From: Lepus europaeus
Lineage: Eukaryota > Chordata > Mammalia > Lagomorpha > Leporidae
Length of the DNA: 64,000 nucleotides
Direction of reading: 5' to 3'
Assembly: GCF_033115175.1 (NCBI RefSeq)
Contig: NC_084827.1
Coordinates: forward strand, 20,950,001 to 21,014,000
Shown one piece after another: positions 56,551-64,000 of this stretch (its first letter is position 1; each line of letters opens with the position of its first letter). Position numbers and translations under genes: made by a program. Under the pieces are notes generated by a model. It worked only from the letters and a program-made list of their open reading frames with translations, searched no databases and was not told the DNA's origin.

Positions 56551-57499
56551 CAGATACTTACTTTTAATCACTGCAGTTACTACAAAATGTCAGTTGTTCC
56601 TAAAATGAGTTACATATGTTCTTGATTCATTTAAAACAACTCTATCATGTCACTTAAAATGGAACACTTTGCGTAATGAAATGACGTGGTCCAGAGACAT
56701 AGTCCTCTTTTTGTGTACACTGAGCACTGGCTTTGCAGCATAAAGGAGAATATAAGACTGAATCTATATACGCTGTACAGCTGGCTTTAGCGCTTTATCA
56801 GAAAACTGCTGTCCACGCCTAAGCCCTGAAGCAGTGGAAGCACACACTGGATTGTAACCCTCCTTATCTCCCCACGATGAGTGGGTGGTCCCGGTTTATG
56901 ATGCTGATACTTGTAGAACGTTATACCGTGTGAAAGACAGGTAAATAAAAGTGCCAGTTTTTCTCACTCACAACCTTCTGTATTTGATAACTGATAGAAA
57001 AAGTCAGTTTTCCTTTTCAGCTACCTTGTTTCATATTACTTTGATCTAGCACTACATATTTATGCTCTTAGTTTTGCAAGGTGGGGCTAATATCAATCCC
57101 TGGATATGAAAGTGAAAATTTTTATTTTCAAAATGGAAAAATTGTTTTTACTTATTATCAAAATATTTCTAAAGTGCACAGTTCTGAAAGCCTAGGCTCT
57201 GAAGTAGCTAGTGATTTGTGAAAAAGAAAGTGAATATTACCCCCTGTAAACCTACCCTGACAGGCTTTTCATGAAATTTTGTTGGTATCCCGTTGAGACT
57301 ATTTTTTGTTTATATTATTAGCATCTGTATATACAGATAAACATACCTTAAATTTATGTATTTTTGAATCTATCCAAGTGCATATTAACGTAATTGAGAT
57401 CATATTCTGTAACATGTTCCTTTTGCTTAACAATTTTTGACATCTTTTATTGACTACATGTAGCTCTACGTTATGCTTGCTTTGTTTTTTGTTTCTTTT

Positions 57500-57800
57500 G
57501 TTTTTAGATTTATTTTATTTATTTCAAAGACAGAGAGGGGGAAAGAGAGAGGTCTTCCATCCACTGGTTCACTCCCCAAATGGCCACAATGGCTGGGGCT
57601 GGGGCTGGGCCAGGCTGAAGCCAGGAGCTTCTTCCAGGTCTCCCACATAGGTAGCAGAGTCCCAAGCACTTAGGCCATCTTCCGCTGCTTTCCCAGGTGC
57701 ATTAGCAGGGAGCTTGATCTGAAGTGGAGGAGCTGGGACTCAAACTGGCGCCAATATGAGATGCTGGCATTGCAGGTAGTTTAACCTGGTATGCTACACC
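57500..57800 (-). repeat. CSINE
   Basis: ATTTTATTTATTTCAAAG tail; flanks share TTATGCTT. Confidence 0.85.
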
Positions 57801-57857
57801 TTATGCTTTCTAACAACTGTGAGATACTCTGTTAAATGGATATTTCATAGTTTAGCA

Positions 57858-58407
57858 CAGGGATAGGGAACCTTTTTTTCTGGCAGGGACCATTTAGATA
57901 TTTATTTGTTTGTTTGTTTGTTTTAAAAATTTATTTATTTGAAAGAGTTAGAGAGGGAAGGAAAGGCAGAGAGAGAGAGGTCTTCCATCTGCTGGTTCAC
58001 TCCTCAATTGGCTGCAGTGGCTGGAATTGTGCCGATCCAAAGCTAGGAGCCAGGAGCTTCCTCTGGGTCTCTCACGCAGGTGCAGGGCCCCAAGGACTTA
58101 GGCCATCTTCCACTGCTTTCCCAGGCCATAGTAGAGATCTGGATCGGAAGTGGAGCAGCCAGGACTTGAACTAGCGCCCATATGGGATGCCGGCATTGCA
58201 GGTGGCATCTTTTTACCGGCCACACCACAGCATCAGCTCTCATTTGGATATTTATGACATTGTTAGTGAGCTATATAAAATTATCAACTTAACTTTGTGG
58301 AGTTTCTGAGTTTCAAAATCTGCCTGCAGTTAGGTGACTTGGCAGGGTTTGACCAAATGGTTTTGCAGGCCGTGTTTAGCCTGTGGGCTGGACATTCCCT
58401 ATCCCTG
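57858..58407. mobile_element. hAT-like miniature transposon, split by a CSINE
   Basis: Terminal inverted repeats CAGGGATAGGGAA (57858-57870) and TTCCCTATCCCTG (58395-58407) are perfect over 13 bases. Flanking octamers GTTTAGCA and GTCTAGTC are compatible with a decayed 8-base TSD. A CSINE lies at 57906-58240. Confidence 0.75.
57906..58240 (-). repeat. CSINE inside the hAT-like element
   Basis: TSD CATTTAGATATTTAT (57891-57905) and CATTTGGATATTTAT (58241-58255). Confidence 0.92.
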
Positions 58408-58798
58408 GTCTAGTCCCTGTTGAGAGACTTCCAGGCTGTTTGAAATTTCTCTCAGATATGTTCAGTGCTAGAGTGCTGCAGTGCATCTAGTCCATCATGT
58501 GCCTGTCCAGTTACTTTCCTAGGCAATGGTTTTGAGTTTTACTCTCATTATTGCCAGAGAGATGTATCATATTACCCAAAGGATTTTGGGATGTTTGTGA
58601 GGTATGGCTAGGCCATGATTGCCTTAGAATTTTGGCTAAATATAGGGGTCCCTCTTCAAAGGAAATTAAAAAGCAGGAAAAACATTTGTTTGGGCTTAGT
58701 ATCTGGCCTTAAGTAGCCTTAATTTAGCCTTTACTTGAAAAATATTTTAATTTCTTCCATTGTTCCATTGGTGCCTTACAAAGAAGATGGTGCGTTTT

Positions 58799-58834
58799 TA
58801 TATATATATATATGTATGTATGTATGTGTGTATA
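58799..58834. repeat. (TA)n(TATG)n microsatellite
   Basis: About 116 bases upstream of the ZNF800 coding exon 2 acceptor region; likely length-variable. Confidence 0.9.
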
Positions 58835-58949
58835 CGCAGTTGTGGTAATCATTAACATAATTGTAGTAAGCCATTGTTGTACTTTACAGTAAATGATTTA
58901 AATAACCCTTTTTTTGTGGGATTGGGGTGGGTGTTTGTCTTCCATGTAG

Positions 58950-59045
58950 TTTATATCCTGGAACCTGGAGATCCTCCTTTGTTACAGCAACCACTACAGA
59001 CATCCAAATCTGGTATTCAACAAATAATTGAATGCTTTCGATCAG
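58950..59045 (+). CDS. ZNF800: ZNF800 coding exon 2: residues 21-52 and first base of codon 53
   Basis: This 96-base exon starts after a TAG acceptor and ends before a GTATGA donor, phase 1 on both sides. It encodes 32 residues beginning [10 protein letters not shown] and ending IIECFRS, continuing directly from the exon at 51932-51992. The segment is acidic and glutamine-rich with no zinc finger, as expected for the N-terminal region. In the known protein the first fingers come later, in exons not present here. I found nothing resembling the next exon up to 64000. Identity rests on recalled human ZNF800; a protein search with these 52 residues would be decisive. Confidence 0.93.
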
Positions 59046-60097
59046 GTATGAATGTTTTAGGATTGTATTTTTTCAATCTTCAAATAGTAGTTAGAAACTA
59101 CCTAGAAGTCTTTAGAAATAATTTTTAAAGATACTAGGATATATATGTTGATTTTCTTTATAGAATATTTTTAATTGTCATATTTTTACAAAGTGATCTA
59201 AAAATTAGTTTTTAGTACTATACATTATATATTGATTTTAAAATTAGTTTAATGGGATGGAAATATGTTGTATGGTGTATTTGCTAGTAAAGCTCTTCCT
59301 ATCTTTTGGTATGTTCTTTCTAAACTTTGAAAGGCAGTAAATTATTCTGGGTCTCTCTAAGCTTTGGCACAGTAGACTAGTCATCAGGATGGTGAGATGT
59401 CACTTTTCTACAACATCATCATCTCTGTTGGGGTGATTTAGCTTTTCCTACTAGAAACTTCTCTGTAGTTTCTGAAATGTCAATATCTTTAATAGAACAC
59501 AAGATAAAAAAAAATTCTAGTCCTCATATCTTTAGATATATTTGTTCAGCTTTTTCTATTAGATTGTTGTAAGAATTGGTTTTATAATAAATACACTTGT
59601 GAAGTTGCAATCTGGTGCTTTAAAATAGGTGTTACTGTGTACAAATGATTGAGAGCTGTTAGAACTCCTGTGTTACCAGTGGGGTTTTAGGTTGCTGGGC
59701 TTCTGACGATCCTACCGTCGTGATCGTGATCTACCTGTCCACCCCCTACAGATTTGGCTTCTCTGAGGCTATAGACTCTTCAGTCAGCTACAAGCAAGTA
59801 AATAAATACAACTGATGAACAGCTAACTCATGGACACTTCAGGGATTAGAATATCTTATTATTTAGAGCTTATTTTAGTGAAAAATGTCTAAGTTTCAAA
59901 AGAAGAGATAACTTACATGTTTAGCATTAGTTTAGTATGGAAGACACTTTTAAAGAAAGCCTATTTTTAAATCGTAAAACGGGAATGCATATATTTGTCA
60001 AACTTTAGGATTCTAAAAAATAGGTTTTCCCTTAATAGAAAAAAATTTTTTTCCTCTTACTCTTCAATATCCATTTCTTTCTTTCTTTTTTCTTTTT
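59046..60097 (+). other. Unassigned intron sequence downstream of ZNF800 coding exon 2
   Basis: AT-rich, with a small CpG-containing patch at about 59707-59730. No exon seen. Confidence 0.5.
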
Positions 60098-60424
60098 TAC
60101 AGATTCATTTATTTTATTTGAAAGGCAGAGTTACAGAGAGGCTGAGGCAGCAAGAGAGAGAGAGAGAGGTCTCCCATCCACTGGTTCACTCCCCCACATG
60201 GCCGCAATGGCCAAAGCTATGCCGATCCAAAGCCAGAAGCCAGGAGCTTCTTCTGGGTCTCCCATGCAGGTGCAAGGACCCAAGGACTTGGGCCATCTTC
60301 CACGGCTTTCCCAGCTCCTAGCAGAGAGTTGGATCGGAAGTGGAGGAGCTGGTACTCGAACCGGCACCTATATGGGATGCCAGCACTGCAGGCAGTAGCC
60401 TCACTACAGCACAGTGCTGGCCCC
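60098..60424 (-). repeat. CSINE
   Basis: CAGATTCATTTATTTTATTTG tail, head ACAGTGCTGGCCCC; flanks ATCCATTTCTT/ATCCGTTTCTT. Confidence 0.9.
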
Positions 60425-61130
60425 TCAAGATCCGTTTCTTAGACTTTTCATCTACAGCACTCATGGTATTGCTTTCATGTATATTTAATTCAATAGATAT
60501 TCAGTGTGTACAGTGTACTTATCCTTATGTTGGATTATGGTATATAAACTGTTTTAGGGTATTGTGGCTTATTTCTTTTTGCTTTTGATAATTGCTCTTG
60601 GTTAACAGTAATAAGTTTGTAGGTCAAATTCTCCTATTATAAATAGTTAAAATTTCACTTATTAGGAATGGTATATTTCTGGCAAAACAGAAGAATGATT
60701 AATTTTCGTTGCTACTTTTATTATGGAGACAAACATTCTGTTTATTTGTTATACCATGGATATGAGGGTAACAGCTTTTTACATTTACTAATATTGCTGG
60801 CTCTAGGATTTTTTCCTAAAATTTAGAATATGAAATTAAGATTATTTCCTACTGCTTCAGTTCATTCTAATGTTATTTGATTAAGGAATTAGAATTGGTT
60901 AAGTGATGAATACTTGAACTGGTGAAAAAACTTTTTCCACAGGATCCTGTCCCCTACAATGCATGTTTTTTAATTTTGAAAGGTAAATATTTAAAGACAC
61001 CATTATTTTCTTAGTGTTACTGTGATTATGATCTGTTTTCTTTGCTTGCCATTTCTTTACTGTCTTAGCTGAAGACTATGAAATGGGTGATCTGAAATGA
61101 TACAATTTCAGAATTGTTTATGTGTATATT

Positions 61131-61440
61131 TTCTAAGACTTATTTATTTTGAAAGAGTTAGGGGGAGAGACAGAAAGATCTTCCATCTGCCGGTTGACTC
61201 ACCAGATGGCCACAGTGGCCAGCGCTGGGCCAGGCTGAAGCCAGGATCCAGGGGCTTCATCCAGGTTTCCCACCTGGGTGGCAGGGACCCAAACACTTGG
61301 ACCATCTTTTGCTACTGTTCCCAGGCCATTAGCAGGGAACTGGATCAGAAAGTGGAGCAGCTGAGACAGGAGCCCACACCCATATGGGATGCTGGGCATA
61401 GTAGGCAGCAGCTTTACCTGCTTTACCACAATGCTGACCC
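61131..61440 (-). repeat. Old CSINE
   Basis: TCTAAGACTTATTTATTTTG tail to CACAATGCTGACCC head. Confidence 0.82.
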
Positions 61441-61445
61441 ATATC

Positions 61446-61755
61446 TTTTTTTTTTTTTTTAAGTTTGTTTGAGAGACATAGAGACAGAGACAGATAAACA
61501 TAATTCCCATCTGTTGGTTCACTCCCCAGATACCCACAATAGCTAAATCCAAAGCCAGGAACCAAGAACTCAGTCAGGTCTCCCACATAGGTGTTAGGAA
61601 CCTAAACACTTGAGCCATCATCTCTGCTTCTTTGGTCTGTATTAGCAGGAAGCCGGAGTCCTGAGCAGGAGAGATAGGCACGGAACCCAGGCACTCTAAT
61701 ATGGGACTTGGGCATCTTAATCAGTGTCTTAACTGCTAGGCCAAATGCCTGCCCC
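61446..61755 (-). repeat. Old CSINE, adjacent to the previous one
   Basis: Poly-T tail then GTTTGTTTGAGAGACATAG to GGCCAAATGCCTGCCCC. Flanks CCCATATCTTT/CCCATATGTTT. Confidence 0.85.
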
Positions 61756-62011
61756 ATATGTTTATCTTTGGAAATGTTTTCTTTTTAAAATACTCCCACC
61801 GCGTTTGCCTTTCAAGTACTTTTTTTTGTGTAAACAAATTCTGAAAATACTGTAATTTTAATTCTCTGAGTACCCAGCAGTTTAAATTATGGGTAACTTA
61901 GAAATATGAGGAGATGTACAGAGAAAATAATTTTGGGTTACAAAAGAATCCTTTTACTTCTTTATCGTGTCCAGTAACTAAAATTAATTTTAATTTCTTC
62001 AAGATATATCT

Positions 62012-62205
62012 GGATCCCGAAGGGGATCCATTTGGATATTTATAGCATCATGTGTGGGCCATACACAATTATCAGTTTAAAAATTAGCCTGCTATAGATT
62101 TATTGAATTTCAAATCCTACCTACATTTCCTTATCAGGGCCAGACCAAATGATTTCACATGCTTCGTATGGCCTGGGGACCTGACATTCCCCACCACTGA
62201 TCTAA
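62012..62205. mobile_element. Second copy of the same hAT-like element
   Basis: CATTTGGATATTTATAGCATC, GGGCCATACACAATTATCAG and CAGGGCCAGACCAAATGATT are shared with the 57858-58407 copy. The right end is the variant CATTCCCCACCACTG. Confidence 0.7.
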
Positions 62206-63067
62206 AGTCTCAGGTAGCTTTTCTTTAATACCTAGGTATTGAAATTAAGGTTGCCTAACATCTTGAAAGGATGTGATAAAAGTTTGTACCACATGACTTA
62301 GAGACTGAGCATCCTTCTAACCCAGAGACACTGGGTTCCTCCCTGTCCCACTTAATCTCCCAACCACACCCTCAACGCCTCATCTCTTTCCAGCCTCTTC
62401 CCATTTCAGCTAGGTCACACGTGGTTAGAGAACTATCCTGGTGGTGCTTTATCTTTGGCACATACTGGGCGATAGACCTCTGAAGTCTGTGCTTTTGCTC
62501 TGGTTACCCTGAGAGGCTAAGTCGGTTTGGACAGTGATAAATTAGGGTATTTGGCTTTATTCAGATAGTTGTCTTCATATATTGTATCATCTCTAGTAAA
62601 GTGTCTCACTGTCTTCCACCTACCCTGGGAGTGTGTGTCCTGAAATTATATCCTGTCCAAGCTGTAAGTTCATAAGTGGCTTCTGAGGAAGGAGTTGACT
62701 CATTTTTAAAGTCCAATAACCCCATGAACACTGTGTGTGATGGTGACCAGTTCCAACCCATTCTTTTTGCTTTATACTTCAGCTTTTTGCTTTGTACTCT
62801 GTTTTTGGCTTTAAGTTACAAATTAAGAGATACCTTTGGCATTTGTTTCTGCCTGCTTGACTTGTAAATTAATGTAAATAGATTTTTCTTTTTGGAATAA
62901 GTATTATATGCCTGTGGCTTCAACAAGATAATGAAGTACAGAAGGGTATAGATCAAAAAAAGAAACCTTTTAGAGTTCTCTGACTCAGTTCTGCTTTGTT
63001 CAGGCAGCCATGCTGAATGGTTTATATGTCTTCTTCCAAAGACGCTCTATGCATACACAAATATACA
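62206..63067 (+). other. Unassigned intron sequence
   Basis: No recognised repeat or exon. Confidence 0.5.
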
Positions 63068-63190
63068 AGAATACTTCAAAAAGCTTGTGGAAAACAGAAT
63101 TAAAATATAAGTTTATTTTGTTGTAAAAATATTTGAAATCTATGGATTGTCTTTCCATAACATACTTTTTCCATGAAGTTTTGGAAGACA
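63068..63190. mobile_element. Mariner-like miniature inverted-repeat element, near complete
   Basis: Left end CTTCAAAAAGCTTGTGGAAA and right end TTTTTCCATGAAGTTTTGGAAG are imperfect inverted repeats about 120 bases apart. It is the best preserved short member of this family here. Confidence 0.65.
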
Positions 63191-63479
63191 CCTTTTTCTT
63201 CCCAGTATAATTGGTAGCGAACACTGTACGCTCTTGTGTACTTCTGTATTAACAGTAAATGGACTATTGTTGCAATTAGTCCATAGTTGGAGGCCTCACT
63301 TTTTAGAAATCTGCTTGTTTTGCAGCTATAGATTTTCCATTCTTGAAATCCCTGATGTGAGAACGGCTTCTGGTATGAGGTTGACTGTGCCCTACCCTTT
63401 GGGGAATCATGCCTTGACTATATTAGTCCTTTTAGGAACATGTCTGTGATACATTGTCTTCAATTTTTCTTCCTTTTTT

Positions 63480-64000
63480 AATAATTTATTTATTTATTTG
63501 AAAGGCAGAGTTACAGAGTGCAGAGGTAGAGGCAGAGAGAGAAGGGGGGTAGCCGATGGGGCTGGTGCTGTGGCATATTGGGTAAAACTGCCTCCTGCAG
63601 CGCCAACATCCCATATGGGCACCAGTTCAAATCCCGGCTGTTCTACTTCCGATCCAGCTCTCTGCTATGGCCTGGGAAAGCAGAAGATGGCCCAAGTGGT
63701 TTGGCCCCTGCACCAGGGAAGAAGCTCCTGGCTCTTGGCTTCAGATCAATGCAGCTCCAGCCTTTATGGCGTGAACCATCGGATGGAAGACCTCACTCTT
63801 TCTCTGCCTCTTCTTCTCTCTGTGTAACTCTTTCAAATAAATAAATAAATAAATAAATAAATCTTTATTAAATAAAAAGGAGATCTTCCATCCACTAGTT
63901 CACTCCCTAGTTGGCCTCAATGGCTGGAGCTGGGCCGATCCAAAGTCTGGAGCCAGGAACCAGGAGTTTCTTCTGGGTCTCCCATGCCAATGCAGGGGCA
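63480..64000 (-). repeat. Outer CSINE split by another, running off the window
   Basis: Tail 63480-63555, body resumes at about 63879 (AGATCTTCCATCCACTAG) and continues past 64000. Confidence 0.85.
63556..63875 (+). repeat. Inner CSINE with (AAAT)n tail
   Basis: Head GGGGCTGGTGCTGTGGC, tail microsatellite AAAT at 63834-63863. Inserted in the GA region of the outer copy. Confidence 0.88.

Larger units (their letters stand above)
51993..58949 (+). other. ZNF800: ZNF800 intron between coding exons 1 and 2
   Basis: The intron runs from GTATGC to a TTTGTCTTCCATGTAG acceptor, about 6.96 kb, phase 1. The first 2 kb carries no recognised CSINE; the rest holds several SINEs, MIR and L2 relics and a hAT-type element. 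Confidence 0.9.
59046..64000 (+). other. ZNF800: ZNF800 intron after coding exon 2 (runs off the window)
   Basis: The donor is GTATGA. The remaining sequence is repeats and anonymous AT-rich intron, with no acceptor-ORF-donor segment resembling the zinc-finger exons. Confidence 0.85.

Noticed and set aside
59046-64000. Search for the next ZNF800 exon
   Set aside because: No segment encodes anything like the expected zinc-finger start, so the window ends in the intron.
1-64000. A novel operon-like or defence-type system
   Set aside because: I found none. The window is one mammalian gene start embedded in retroelement-rich DNA; unusual features are transposon nesting and pseudogenes.

Overview
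This is mammalian nuclear DNA, almost certainly from a lagomorph (rabbit or hare). The basis is more than sixty copies or pieces of the tRNA-derived, A-tailed lagomorph C-repeat SINE (CSINE), at roughly one per kilobase. They include diverged copies and young copies with perfect target-site duplications (TSDs). I see no bacterial operon, CRISPR array, integron or other prokaryotic-style system. 'SINE +' below means the element reads from its GGCCGGCGC-like head to its A-rich tail on the given strand.

The only gene I can support as functional is ZNF800 on the + strand. Its CpG-island promoter lies at about 50.05-52.26 kb. The first coding exon is 51874-51992, with the ATG at 51932. The second coding exon is 58950-59045. 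Together they encode residues 1-52 and the first base of codon 53. The window ends inside the following intron, so the zinc-finger exons lie beyond 64 kb. A six-codon upstream ORF lies in the 5' leader.

1-49.5 kb is intergenic and made mostly of layered repeats. It holds CSINEs, many nested in one another, L1 3' ends (the longest at 37.3-40.1 kb), MIR and L2 relics, MaLR-type LTRs, and DNA transposons (Tigger/MER2-like, MER5A-like, mariner-like and hAT-like). A class I endogenous retrovirus relic lies on the minus strand at 33.7-36.8 kb. A decayed, 3'-truncated retrocopy of coilin (COIL) lies on the minus strand at 13.1-14.5 kb. It sits inside an older GC-richer block at 13.0-15.6 kb that I could not identify.

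49.5-54.1 kb is the promoter, first coding exon and start of intron 1. No CSINE was recognised in it, in contrast to the flanks. 54.1-64 kb is intronic and again SINE-rich, with two related hAT-type elements and one mariner-type miniature element.

Repeat family names come from recalled consensus sequences, not from a search. Boundaries without a stated TSD are good to about 5-30 bases.
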